Below are positions 26,350 to 34,908 of a stretch of 43,467 nt of DNA, one piece after another. Position numbers and translations under genes: made by a program. How positions within the stretch are numbered: position 1 is the stretch's first letter; each line of letters begins with the position of its first letter. The notes under the pieces were generated by a model. It saw only the letters and a program-made list of their open reading frames with translations, was not told the origin of the DNA and searched no databases. Source of the DNA: an uncultured Anaerolineae bacterium (GTDB lineage: Bacteria; Chloroflexota; Anaerolineae; J036; Brachytrichaceae); the NCBI GenBank assembly GCA_938034415.1, contig CALHLE010000035.1, positions 1-43,467 on the forward strand. Direction: 5' to 3'.

Positions 26350-26386
26350 CAGAAACCAGGTTTCTGGCGGAGAAACCTGGTTTCTG
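26350..26386. repeat. Palindrome with self-complementary arms (AGAAACC type)
   Basis: A perfect 16-bp inverted repeat (CAGAAACCAGGTTTCT, loop GGCGG, AGAAACCTGGTTTCTG). Each arm is itself nearly palindromic, so the unit is also a direct repeat of AGAAACC-GGTTTCT. It lies in the 69-bp gap between oppA and oppB and could trim or attenuate the transcript. Similar short repeats are common in Chloroflexota genomes, from memory. Confidence 0.85.
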
Positions 26387-26405
26387 TCGAACGACGCGCC
26401 CAGCC

Positions 26406-28205
26406 CTAGTTCGGCAGCATGGACGTGTCAATGTCAATCGTCGCGGGCACGGTCGAGCCGGGCCAGTCGGCATCCTGCGAGGTCGTGACGATGCCTTTCA
26501 CCCACGGCTTGACCAGATAAGCGTTGACGTTGTGCCAGAAGAAGGCCACCGGGTTGGCGTCCACCAAACGATCCTGCGCTGTTTGATACAGCTCGGCGCG
26601 CTTGGCCGGATCGAGCTCGACATCGGCTTGTGCGATCAGCTTGTCGAACGCTTCATCCTTGAAGCCGATGCGGTTGGCGAAGGTGGTGCTGCCCTCGAAG
26701 TACACGCTCAGCCAGTTCTGCGGATCGGGATAGTCGGCGCACCAGCCGCCGATGAACATCTGCAGATCGCTCTCACGATCCTTCTGCTTGGCGGTGAAGG
26801 CGGTCGGCTCGACCGGCTTCAGCTCCAGTTTGAGATCGTCGCCGAAGATTTCCTTGAACCGTGCGCCCAGCCATTCATAGCGCACGCGGTTGCGCGGCGT
26901 GTCGCCGAACGTGAGCACGATCGTCGGCAGGTTTGCGACCGAGCCATAGGACGACTCGGCAATGAGTTGCTTTGCTTTCTCGGCGTCATAGGCGAAGCGC
27001 GTCTCGCCTTCCTTGTAGCCAGGGAAGCCCGGCGGGATCCAGGTCAGGGCCGGTGAGCCGAGGCCCTGCAACACGTCCTTGACCCAGCGCTCGCGGTCGA
27101 GCGCATACGAAAAGGCCGCGCGCACTTTCGGATCGGTGAACGGCTCCTTGAAGTTGCGGAATTGCAGCGCGAGGGTGCACGAGCCGGGGTAGATCGTCGC
27201 CTGTTTGCTCAGCTCCGCATCGGCCATCACCGCCTGGTAGTCCTCCGCAGCCAGGCCGATGATGTCGAACTCGTCGTTCTTGTAAGCCTGGAAGGCGACA
27301 TTCGAGTCGGTGATGTATTGATATTCGATGTTCACCTTCGGCACGTCGCCCCAATAATTGGGATTGGGCACGAACACGCCCTTCACGAACGGCTCCAGGC
27401 TCTTAAGGATGAATGGGCCGTTGCCGATGTGGAACTTGGAGCTGTTCCACCAGTTCTCGCCGCCTTCCTCGATGTTTTCCTGCTTGGCCGGATATGTGAC
27501 CCACAGGCTCATCACGGTGTGGAAGTAAGGCGCGGGCTTGGACAGCTTCAGCTTCAGCGTCAGGCAGTCTTCCTGCTCGTAGTCCTTGCATGGCTGGCCG
27601 GACGCATCGAGCGCTTGCACGCTCTGGCGCACTTGTTCCTCGAACTTCTTCTTGTCCTCGTCGGTCTCTGCGCCTTGCCATTCCGGCGCGCCGGCGATCT
27701 CATTGGTGATCGAGGCGTATTCGCCGGCCGTCGCGGGGTTGATGTTGCGAATGATCGAGTACTCGAAGCGCTTGGCGTTGAGCGGGGTGCCGTCGCTGTA
27801 TTTGAGTCCTTTGCGCAGCGTGAAGGTCAGCTCGGTTGCGTCGGCGTTGTACTCCCACTTCTCGGCGGCGCCGGGCACAGTCTCCAGCTTCTCGTTGAGC
27901 TTGGTCAGACCCTCGTAGATCAGCTTCAAATGGGCGATCTCGTTGACGAAAGAGGACTTCTGAGGATCAATGACGTCGGGATAGGTGCCCAGGTTGATGC
28001 GCAACACCTTTGGCTTCTCGGAGGGAATCGGTGTGGCTTCCACCACGACCGTTTTCTCGACCTCGACGACCTTCTCTTTGACAACCTCGACGGTCTCTCG
28101 AATGACCTGAGGTTGCACCGGCGCGGCGGGTTGAGCGCATGCCGCGAGTAACATCGAGGCAGCTATCACGACGCCGCTTATCGCGACAAAGTTTCTGCGA
28201 CTCAT
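26406..28205 (-). CDS. oppA: Oligopeptide ABC transporter substrate-binding lipoprotein
   Basis: A 599-residue SBP family 5 protein. It has a signal peptide with lipobox LLAAC (Cys about 22), then a Val/Glu-rich linker (VIRETVEVVKEKVVEVEKTVVVEATP) typical of Chloroflexota lipoproteins. The mature domain starts VLRINLGTYPDVIDPQKSS and has the family pattern LKLIYEGLTKLNEK, AEKWEYNADATELTFTLRKGLKYSDGTPLNAKRFEYS. Near the C-terminus, the WCADYPDPQNWLSVYFEGST segment is standard. AGGAG lies upstream of the ATG. It is first of the oppABC run, 112 bp after leuD. Peptide binding is by family, not proven. Confidence 0.93.
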   Translation of the reverse strand: MSRRNFVAISGVVIAASMLLAACAQPAAPVQPQVIRETVEVVKEKVVEVEKTVVVEATPIPSEKPKVLRINLGTYPDVIDPQKSSFVNEIAHLKLIYEGLTKLNEKLETVPGAAEKWEYNADATELTFTLRKGLKYSDGTPLNAKRFEYSIIRNINPATAGEYASITNEIAGAPEWQGAETDEDKKKFEEQVRQSVQALDASGQPCKDYEQEDCLTLKLKLSKPAPYFHTVMSLWVTYPAKQENIEEGGENWWNSSKFHIGNGPFILKSLEPFVKGVFVPNPNYWGDVPKVNIEYQYITDSNVAFQAYKNDEFDIIGLAAEDYQAVMADAELSKQATIYPGSCTLALQFRNFKEPFTDPKVRAAFSYALDRERWVKDVLQGLGSPALTWIPPGFPGYKEGETRFAYDAEKAKQLIAESSYGSVANLPTIVLTFGDTPRNRVRYEWLGARFKEIFGDDLKLELKPVEPTAFTAKQKDRESDLQMFIGGWCADYPDPQNWLSVYFEGSTTFANRIGFKDEAFDKLIAQADVELDPAKRAELYQTAQDRLVDANPVAFFWHNVNAYLVKPWVKGIVTTSQDADWPGSTVPATIDIDTSMLPN

Positions 28206-28317
28206 AGTCTCTTTCTCCTACTAGTTGCTTGAGGAATAACTGCGGATTAGGTTCCGCCTGACCTTGCTCGATTTTAATGCCAATTTCATCGCGCGCTAGG
28301 GTTTGCGAACGTCGGCG

Positions 28318-28863
28318 TCACTCCGCAGCAAACTTGATCTCCGGCATCGGCAAGTGCTCGGTGCCCAGTTTGCGGCGCAGCATGGGGATCAGCCCGCCGG
28401 CTTCGATGATCGCCATGACCGACGCGCTCAACGGCGGGAAGGAGAAGGTTTCGGCATCGCTAGGGGCGCTGTCGACCCGAATCAGGCTTTGAGCTAAATC
28501 CACCGTGATGACGTCGCCCTTGCGGATCGCTTCTACGGCCTGGGGGCAAACGATGGGCAGCACGCCGTTGTTGATGCAGTTGCGGAAGAAAATGCGCGCA
28601 AACGACTTGGCGATGATGACCGGCACGCCGCACATCTTCAGGCACACCGCGGCCTGCTCGCGCGATGAGCCGCAGCCGAAGTTCTTGCCGCCGACGATGA
28701 TGTCGCCCGGCTGCACTTGCTTGGCAAAATCGGGGTCGAGGTCTTCCAGCGCATGCGCGGCAAACTGGTTGACGTCGGTCAGGGTGTAGGTGTATTTGCC
28801 CGGGAAGATGACGTCGGTGTTCACGTCATCGCCGTAGACCCAGCAACGTCCGGTGAACTGCAT
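28318..28863 (-). CDS. leuD: 3-isopropylmalate dehydratase small subunit (LeuD-type)
   Basis: A 181-residue swivel-domain subunit of isopropylmalate or homoaconitate dehydratase, which isomerises 2- to 3-isopropylmalate in leucine synthesis. The family signature [16 protein letters not shown] (residues 12-27) and [14 protein letters not shown] (about 58-71) are both intact. So is [21 protein letters not shown]. Length and the DVNTD.I.P start fit the short archaeal/thermophile-type LeuD. HacB of the lysine AAA pathway is an alternative. leuC is not in the window. It is divergent from yajC, with 83 bp between starts. Confidence 0.92.
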   Translation of the reverse strand: MQFTGRCWVYGDDVNTDVIFPGKYTYTLTDVNQFAAHALEDLDPDFAKQVQPGDIIVGGKNFGCGSSREQAAVCLKMCGVPVIIAKSFARIFFRNCINNGVLPIVCPQAVEAIRKGDVITVDLAQSLIRVDSAPSDAETFSFPPLSASVMAIIEAGGLIPMLRRKLGTEHLPMPEIKFAAE

Positions 28864-28933
28864 GACGGGGCGATTATATGCGCTCGGACCTAGAAACTTA
28901 TCTCACCGCCGAAGAACCAGGGGCTCCGCTCGC

Positions 28934-28939
28934 TATAAT
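28934..28939 (+). promoter_or_regulatory. -10 box of yajC (probable leaderless start)
   Basis: A consensus TATAAT ends 7 nt before the yajC ATG, with no ribosome binding site between. A normal transcription start would coincide with the start codon. Confidence 0.6.
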
Positions 28940-28946
28940 CGCTCGC

Positions 28947-29312
28947 ATGGATTTGACCCTGGCGACTGTTGTATTGGCGATCACGATTGCATTTGTGTTC
29001 ATCCTAGTGTGGGTGATTGTCGTCTTGCCTCAAAATCGCGCTCGCAAGAACCAAGAGAGGGTTATCGAAGAGCTGAAGATCGGCGAGCAAATCGTCACGG
29101 TCGGCGGCTTGATCGGCAAGCTCACCTACCTGAACCGCGAGGAGGATTTGGCGCGCATCGAGATTGCGCCCGGCGTGGAAATCCGCATCATTCCCGCTGC
29201 AATCAGCCATCCGCTGGATTACATGCAACGCCTGGCCCGCATGGAGCAGGAAGCCAACAAGCCCAAGCCGCAGCAGTCCAAAGGGAGGTCAGGCGCATCG
29301 GCGAAGAAGTGA
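28947..29312 (+). CDS. yajC: Preprotein translocase accessory subunit YajC
   Basis: A 121-residue protein with one N-terminal membrane helix (TLATVVLAITIAFVFILVWVIVVLP). The YajC hallmark follows: PQNRARKNQERVIEELKIGEQIVTVGGLIGKLTYLN, where RxRK..Q..M..L..GD.VVT..GL.G is the family pattern. A Lys/Gln-rich tail ends the protein. YajC associates with SecDF-YidC. The ATG 28947 starts right at the membrane helix; a longer upstream frame passes through the promoter. The stop overlaps the next gene as GTGA. Confidence 0.93.
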   Translation: MDLTLATVVLAITIAFVFILVWVIVVLPQNRARKNQERVIEELKIGEQIVTVGGLIGKLTYLNREEDLARIEIAPGVEIRIIPAAISHPLDYMQRLARMEQEANKPKPQQSKGRSGASAKK

Positions 29313-30358
29313 ACACCAGGCTGCAGTGGGCTGCCAGCGGCCGCCCGCCCGGACTGCCGCGCTTCTGGCAATTCAAGGCGGCGGCGCGCACCATCCGCGC
29401 CGCGCTTTACAAAACGCGCTGGCCGCTGCTGATGCTGGCTACCGTGCTCGCCGGCGGCTCGCTGCTCTTCTGGCTGACCGGGGCGCATGCGAACCCGCTG
29501 CGGTCGTTGTTCTATGTGCTCAACCTCATCACGCTGCAGGCCGGGCCTGATGACCTCCCCGAACCGCTGCTGCTGCAACTGGCCTCCGGCGCGATCTCGC
29601 TCGGCGGCTTGGTCGCCTTGGCCGGCGGCGCCGCGCGCGCGATTCAACTCATCGGCGATCCAAAGGAGCGACAAGTGGCGGTCGTATCTATGTTCAGCGG
29701 ACACATCATCGTGTGCGGCATCGGCCGCGTCGGCTATCGCGTCATCAGCGAGCTTTTGGATTTCGGGGAGACCGTCGTGGGCATCAACCAGCGCACAGAC
29801 GAAGAGTGGCTCGATCATCTGCAGCGCGTTGGGGTGCCGGTCATCATCGGCGACGCGCGCCGCAAGCAAACGTTGATCGAGGCCGGCGTCGAACGCGCCT
29901 CGGCCATCGTCGCGTGCACCAGCGACGAGCTGACCAACCTCGATATCAGCCTCGACGCGCGCGAATTGAATCCCAACATCAAGGTCGTGCTGCGCATGTT
30001 CGACGCCAAACTGGCCGAGAAAGTGTCTCGGGGGTTCAACATTAAGACCGTGTTCAGCGTCTCGGCGCTAGCTGCCCCGGCCTTTGCCACAGCCGCCACG
30101 CGCACTCGCGTGGATTACTCGTTCAAGCTGGAAGGCCAATTGCTCAACGTCAGCACGGTCACCTTCGAGCCCAGTTCGCCTTTCATCGGCAAGACGCTCG
30201 AAGCGGTCGAGGACGAGCTGAAATGCGCCGTCATCGGCGCGTGGTCCGGTGACGGCATCCAGATGCGCCCCGAGCGCAGCCGCGCGATACGGCCCGGCGA
30301 GCGCTATTACATTGTGGGCGACTTGAAGGCGGTGCGCGCGCTGAACGAAGGGCGCTGA
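29309..30358 (+). CDS. RCK-domain (TrkA-N) membrane protein, potassium-channel-like without an evident filter
   Basis: A 349-residue protein. Two hydrophobic helices ([21 protein letters not shown] and a second around residues 88-112) flank a loop where potassium channels carry TVGYG. Here it reads [19 protein letters not shown], so the selectivity filter is not recognisable. The RCK_N Rossmann domain follows ([43 protein letters not shown]). RCK_C is seen at the end ([34 protein letters not shown]). The likely role is ligand-gated ion flux or sensing. The GTG start 29309 overlaps the yajC stop, implying translational coupling. Confidence 0.83.
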   Translation: MNTRLQWAASGRPPGLPRFWQFKAAARTIRAALYKTRWPLLMLATVLAGGSLLFWLTGAHANPLRSLFYVLNLITLQAGPDDLPEPLLLQLASGAISLGGLVALAGGAARAIQLIGDPKERQVAVVSMFSGHIIVCGIGRVGYRVISELLDFGETVVGINQRTDEEWLDHLQRVGVPVIIGDARRKQTLIEAGVERASAIVACTSDELTNLDISLDARELNPNIKVVLRMFDAKLAEKVSRGFNIKTVFSVSALAAPAFATAATRTRVDYSFKLEGQLLNVSTVTFEPSSPFIGKTLEAVEDELKCAVIGAWSGDGIQMRPERSRAIRPGERYYIVGDLKAVRALNEGR

Positions 30359-30426
30359 GCGAAGGCGCATCCGCGCATGGCAGCTCGCAAATTGCAAATT
30401 GTGAGTGGGTGATTCGGGGGCGGACG

Positions 30427-31146
30427 ATGCGCTTCGATGTGTTTACCCTCTTCCCCGGCATGTTCACCGGGCCGTTTGACGCAAGCATCATCAAGCGCGC
30501 GGTGGATGCCGGCTTGATCGAGATTCACATCCACAACATCCGCGACTATGCCGCCGGCAAGCACAAGATCACCGACGACATGGCCTACGGCGGAGGCGGC
30601 GGCATGGTGATGAAGCCCGAGCCGATCTTCGCAGCAGTCGAAAGCGTCCTGGCGGATGAGTTCGATCCGCAACCTGCGCTTTGCCCCCCGCGTTCGAGAA
30701 CCCCCATCATCCTGATGAGCGCGAGCGGGCGCACCTTCACGCAGGCGCTCGCAAAGGAGCTGGCGCAACATCCGCGCCTGGCCATCATTTGTGGCCATTA
30801 CGAAGGCGTGGATGAGCGCGTGCGCGAGCATCTATGCACCGACGCGATCAGCATCGGCGACTACGTGCTCACCGGCGGCGAGCTGCCGGCGATGGTGGTG
30901 ATTGACGCCGTGGCGCGGCTGGTGCCCGGCGTGTTGCCGCCCGGCGTGCCAGACGAAGAATCGCACGCGTCGGGCCTGCTGGAGTATCCACACTACACGC
31001 GGCCCGCCGAATTTCGCGGCTGGCGTGTGCCCGATGTGCTGCTGAGCGGCAACCACGCCGAGATTGCGAAGTGGCGGCGCGAGCAAGCCGAACGTCGCAC
31101 GCGCGAGCGCGCTCAACAATCACGCGCTCAACAGTCATCGGAATGA
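30427..31146 (+). CDS. trmD: tRNA (guanine37-N1)-methyltransferase TrmD
   Basis: A 239-residue SPOUT methyltransferase that makes m1G37 in tRNAs to prevent frameshifting. The start [16 protein letters not shown] is canonical. The knot region contains the family motifs [57 protein letters not shown] and [22 protein letters not shown] 30427 was chosen because it begins the conserved N-terminus; a GTG at 30409 adds six unlikely residues. It lies 68 bp after the RCK protein stop. Confidence 0.96.
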   Translation: MRFDVFTLFPGMFTGPFDASIIKRAVDAGLIEIHIHNIRDYAAGKHKITDDMAYGGGGGMVMKPEPIFAAVESVLADEFDPQPALCPPRSRTPIILMSASGRTFTQALAKELAQHPRLAIICGHYEGVDERVREHLCTDAISIGDYVLTGGELPAMVVIDAVARLVPGVLPPGVPDEESHASGLLEYPHYTRPAEFRGWRVPDVLLSGNHAEIAKWRREQAERRTRERAQQSRAQQSSE

Positions 31147-31171
31147 GCGACCCAGATTGCTGCGTCTCTAC

Positions 31172-31177
31172 TACAAT
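31172..31177 (+). promoter_or_regulatory. -10 box of the DUF92 gene (probable leaderless start)
   Basis: TACAAT ends 9 nt before the ATG at 31187, with no Shine-Dalgarno between. It lies 25 bp after the trmD stop. Confidence 0.5.
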
Positions 31178-31186
31178 CCGCCGCGC

Positions 31187-32089
31187 ATGGTCGAATCCAC
31201 TGCTATAGATGCCGTCCTGCTTCGGCTTGTCCTTGGCCTATTCATCAGCGCCGGCATCGGCCTGCTGGCATACCGGCGCCGTTCGCTCACCCGCAGCGGC
31301 GTGCTAGGGGCGATCCTCACCGGCACGCTGACCTTCGGGTTCGGCGGCTGGATTGCCGGCTTGTTGCTGATCGCCTTCTTCGTCTCGTCATCGCTGTTGA
31401 GCCATTTCAAGGAGGACAACGCGCGCAAGCGCCGCGCCGCCGAAATGTTCGACAAAGGCGGCCAGCGTGACCTGGCGCAAGCGCTGGCGAACGGCGGCGC
31501 AGCGGCCGGCCTAGCTGCGCTGAGCTGGCTGACGCGCGAGCAACCGACCACCAGCGGCGCGCTGTATGCGGCCCTAGTCGGCGCGCTGGCTGCGGTGAAC
31601 GCCGACACATGGGCGACCGAACTCGGCGTGTTGAGCCGGTCATCGCCGCGACTGATTACGCAGCCCCACAAACGCGTCGCCCCTGGAACGAGCGGCGGCA
31701 TCACGGCGCTGGGCACCGGCGCAGCGACATCGGGCGCCGCGTTCATCGGCCTATGCTACGTTGTCTTCACCGCGTTATATCGCGCGGTTGCCGGCTCCGC
31801 CGATGCGCCCCATTCAGCGTCTCACTTTCTCGCCGTGATCATCTCAACAACCATCGCCGGTTTAGCCGGCTCGCTGTTCGACAGCCTGCTCGGCGCGACG
31901 GTGCAGGCGATGTATTACAGCGAGAAACGCGGCAAAGAGACCGAGAAACGCTGCGAGCGCGACGGCACACCCAATCGGCCGATTCGCGGCTGGCCCTGGC
32001 TCAACAACGACTGGGTCAACTTCTTCGCGTCGCTGCTCGGCGCAGCCGTAGCGGCAGCGATATGGCCCGCCACGACTGGGGGACGGTGA
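31187..32089 (+). CDS. DUF92 family membrane protein (VTE6/TMEM19-like)
   Basis: A 300-residue polytopic protein with about six helices. Family marks are GVLGAILTGTLTFGFGGWIAGLLLIAFFVSSSLLSHFK, then ANGGAAAGLAALSW, ALAAVNADTWATELGVLS, VAPGTSGGITALGTGAA and GSLFDSLLGATVQAMYY. The conserved acidic NADTWATE and FDSLLGA lie in or near helices. Plant VTE6 of this family acts as phytyl-phosphate kinase; bacterial members are uncharacterised. The ATG 31187 begins just before the first helix. The frame further upstream overlaps trmD and is not coding. Confidence 0.88.
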   Translation: MVESTAIDAVLLRLVLGLFISAGIGLLAYRRRSLTRSGVLGAILTGTLTFGFGGWIAGLLLIAFFVSSSLLSHFKEDNARKRRAAEMFDKGGQRDLAQALANGGAAAGLAALSWLTREQPTTSGALYAALVGALAAVNADTWATELGVLSRSSPRLITQPHKRVAPGTSGGITALGTGAATSGAAFIGLCYVVFTALYRAVAGSADAPHSASHFLAVIISTTIAGLAGSLFDSLLGATVQAMYYSEKRGKETEKRCERDGTPNRPIRGWPWLNNDWVNFFASLLGAAVAAAIWPATTGGR

Positions 32090-32179
32090 TGAACGCCCTC
32101 GGTGGTCCTCAGGGGACGACTTGTAGCCGGCGGATGACGCCGGTCGCAGTCGCCCATCATCGCTCATTCACACTCTAAC

Positions 32180-33643
32180 ATGCGTCCAATGGTTGAAACA
32201 CCGCACTGGGTTCGACACGCCATCTTCTATCAGATCTTCCCCGACCGCTTCGCCAAGAGCGAGCGCGTCGCCAAGCCGAGCAACCTGGAGCCGTGGGAGG
32301 AGAAACCCACGCACTACGGCTTCAAGGGCGGCGACTTGCTCGGCATAGCCGAACATCTCGATTACCTGCAAGACCTGGGCATCAACGCGATCTATCTCTG
32401 TCCGATCTTTCAGTCCACCGCCAATCATCGTTACCACACACACGATTACTACCGCGTGGATCCCATCCTCGGCGGCGACGCGGCGTTTCGGACGCTGCTC
32501 GACGAGGCGCATCGGCGCGACATCCGCGTCATCATCGACGGCGTGTTCAATCACGCCAGTCGTGGCTTTTATCAGTTCAATCACGCCCTGGAGAACGGCG
32601 CCGCCTCGCCCTACCTCGACTGGTTCTACATCCGTGGCTTCCCGCTGCATGCCTACGAGGGCAAGCCGATCAACTACGACGCCTGGTGGGGCATCCCGGC
32701 ACTGCCCAAGTTGAACACGCATACGCCGGCGGTGCGCGAGTTCATCTTCGGCGTGGCTCAGCACTGGATTCGCTTCGGCGCAGACGGCTGGCGGCTGGAT
32801 GTGCCGGCCGAGATAGACGATGACGAGTTCTGGCGCGAGTTCCGCCGGCGCGTCAAAGCCGTCAATCCCGATGCCTACCTCGTCGGGGAAATCTGGCATC
32901 CGGCACAGCGTTGGTTGCAAGGCGACCAATTCGACGCAGTGATGAATTACCTGTTCACGAAGGCATGCATCGGCTTTTTCATCGGCGAGGCGATGGACGT
33001 CAATCTGATTTCCGGCGTGGGCTATGCGCCGGTGCCGGTGATGGACGCGCCAACATTTGGGCGCGCGCTCGAAGAGATGCTGACGCTGTATGACGAGAAC
33101 GTGTGCGCCGTGCAGATGAACCTGCTCGACAGCCACGACACGGCACGGTTCTTGTCCATCGCCGGCGGCGACGTTGCCGCCCTCAAGCTGGCCACGCTGT
33201 GCCAGATGACCTTCCCCGGCGCACCTTCGATCTACTACGGCGACGAGATCGGCATGCTGGGCGGCAAAGACCCCGACTGCCGACGCGCCTTCGTCTGGGA
33301 CGAAGCGACCTGGAACGTCGAACTACGCGACTATTTCAAGCGCTGCATCGCACTGCGCAAGCGCTACCGCGCCCTACGCGATGGCACGTTCAGAGTGCTC
33401 TTTGCTCAAGGTAAAGTGATCGTCTATCTGCGCGCGTGGGGCGACGAGAAGGTCATCATTGCATTAAACTCAGGGGCAGTCGCCGCGATGCTCGATATCG
33501 TTGTGGGCGACTTGTTCCCAGAGGGCGCAACGTTGTGCGGGGAACTAGGCGCCGACATTTGCTATCGGGTGACCGGCGGCGCGCTGCGCGGCGTGTCCGT
33601 CCCCAAGCGCAGTGGCCTCGTCCTCGGGCATTTGACAACATGA
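32180..33643 (+). CDS. GH13 alpha-amylase family glycosidase (neopullulanase/cyclomaltodextrinase-like)
   Basis: A 487-residue glycoside hydrolase with the GH13 catalytic barrel. Region I reads DGVFNHAS; region II GADGWRLDVPAE (nucleophile Asp); region III VGEIWH (acid/base Glu); region IV NLLDSHDTARFL (transition-state Asp). The opening WVRHAIFYQIFPDRF is typical of the GH13_20/neopullulanase group. The CBM34 N-terminal domain is absent, so it is a short form. No signal peptide is visible, suggesting a cytosolic maltodextrin-degrading enzyme. It begins at ATG 32180 without a clear ribosome binding site (a second ATG is three codons on). The stop overlaps a possible 40-codon frame. Confidence 0.93.
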   Translation: MRPMVETPHWVRHAIFYQIFPDRFAKSERVAKPSNLEPWEEKPTHYGFKGGDLLGIAEHLDYLQDLGINAIYLCPIFQSTANHRYHTHDYYRVDPILGGDAAFRTLLDEAHRRDIRVIIDGVFNHASRGFYQFNHALENGAASPYLDWFYIRGFPLHAYEGKPINYDAWWGIPALPKLNTHTPAVREFIFGVAQHWIRFGADGWRLDVPAEIDDDEFWREFRRRVKAVNPDAYLVGEIWHPAQRWLQGDQFDAVMNYLFTKACIGFFIGEAMDVNLISGVGYAPVPVMDAPTFGRALEEMLTLYDENVCAVQMNLLDSHDTARFLSIAGGDVAALKLATLCQMTFPGAPSIYYGDEIGMLGGKDPDCRRAFVWDEATWNVELRDYFKRCIALRKRYRALRDGTFRVLFAQGKVIVYLRAWGDEKVIIALNSGAVAAMLDIVVGDLFPEGATLCGELGADICYRVTGGALRGVSVPKRSGLVLGHLTT

Positions 33644-33762
33644 TGGACGCCGAAGGCTTACAGCCCGAGCGTAGGCGCTGGGCTGCGCCGCATCGAGCGC
33701 TCCTCGCGCGCATGACCTGGGCGCGGGATGATCGGCCGGTCGCGCCTGCCTCACATGTGTAG
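33640..33762 (+). CDS. Possible 40-residue peptide (low support)
   Basis: A 40-codon frame whose ATG overlaps the amylase stop as ATGA and which ends in TAG just before the mgtE ribosome binding site. Sequence is Arg/Ala-rich (MMDAEGLQPERRRWAAPHRA...). No ribosome binding site of its own is evident and no family is recognised. It may simply be an intercistronic open frame. Confidence 0.2.
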   Translation: MMDAEGLQPERRRWAAPHRALLARMTWARDDRPVAPASHV

Positions 33763-33772
33763 GAGACTCGCT

Positions 33773-34884
33773 ATGGCCGAGTTGACCCGCAATACCGTTG
33801 ACCATGCGCTTAGCCAGGTTTCGAGCCGCGCTCGATCGCAGTAACGTCCAAGAAGCCATCGCCGTTCTCGAAAGGCTGAGACAAGACGAGCAAGTCGAGG
33901 TCTTCGACGAGTTAGACGTCGAGGATCAGGCTGAACTTCTGCCCCGCCTCGACCCCGAAACGGCGGCCGAGATCGTCGTCGAGCTAGACGCGGAGGATCA
34001 GGCCGACATCGCCGAGCGCGTGGACGACCAGACGCTCTCGCGCATCCTCGACGAGATGGAGCCGGACGACGCTGCGGACGTCATCGGCGAGTTGCCGGAG
34101 GAGCGCCAGGCGCGCGTGCTGGCCAGCATGGAGGAGGCCGATGATGTGCGGCCGCTGCTCATTCACCCCGACGAAAGCGCCGGCGGCCTGATGACCACCA
34201 GCTTTCTCACGTTGCGCCCCGGCATGACCGCCCAGGAGGCGATTGATGCGCTGCCCCGACGACGCAATGCCCTACTAGTCGTGGATCGCGAGCGCCGGCT
34301 GGTGGGCGTGGTATCGCTCCGGCAGTTGCTCGTCGCTTCCCCCAACCGGCCGATCAGCGACATCATGAACCCTGACGTGTTCGCCGTGCCCGCCGGCACC
34401 GACCAGGAGGAAGTCGCCAACCTCCGTCGTCAGCTTGTTCTAGGGCACTATCGAGGGCGTGGGCATTCTGGCGGCCATGCAAGGCATTGTCGCCGGTTTG
34501 GGCGGCAATGCTGCGATGCAGCGCATTACCATCCTAGTGCGCGGCCTGGCGCTGAGCGAGGTCGAGTTGAAACATACCTTGCCCGTGATCTCGAAAGAGG
34601 CGCTGCTGGGGCTGTTGCAGGGCATCGCGATTGCAATCGTCGTTGGCGTCGGCGTCACGTTTTGGCAGCAGAGCGCTGCGCTGGGTTGGATCGTGGCCCT
34701 GGCGATGATAGGCAACCTGGTGGTGGCCGGCCTGGCCGGCGCAGGCGTGCCGTTCCTGCTCAAGCTGCTGCGCATAGACCCGGCGCTGGCTTCGTCGGTC
34801 ATCGTGACTACCTTCACCGACTGCTGTGGATTCGCTTTTGCGCTGGGCCTGGGCACGCTGCTGATCGCGTATCTGCCGGCGTAG
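33773..34884 (+). pseudogene. mgtE: mgtE magnesium transporter, disrupted
   Basis: AGGAG at 33761-33765 precedes ATG 33773, which reads MAELTRNTVDHALSQV and then stops within 10 codons. An extra T near 33819-33821 shifts the frame. Removing it gives QVRAALDRSNVQEAIAVLERL, the MgtE N-domain, which runs on through the cytosolic domain and first CBS domain (LRPGMTAQEAIDALPRRRNALLVVD, ISDIMNPDVFAVPAGTDQEEVANL). At about 34425 the text jumps to SVVSLF-stop-GTIEGVGILAAMQGIVAGLGGNAAMQ, the first helix of the membrane domain, in another frame with a TAG at 34441. The rest of CBS2 is deleted. The remaining helices run intact to 34884. At least two frame changes, a nonsense codon and a deletion make it non-functional as written, unless it is an assembly error. 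Confidence 0.85.
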
Positions 34885-34895
34885 AACCTTTGCTC

Positions 34896-34901
34896 TAAAA
34901 T
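34896..34901 (+). promoter_or_regulatory. -10-like box of the 137-residue gene (probable leaderless start)
   Basis: TAAAAT ends 7 nt before ATG 34909, inside a GC-rich region and without a ribosome binding site. Confidence 0.4.
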
Positions 34902-34908
34902 CCGGCCC

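Noticed and set aside
32168-33136. 322-residue minus-strand frame opposite the amylase
   Set aside because: Antisense to a GH13 gene with all four conserved regions intact. No ribosome binding site and no motif.
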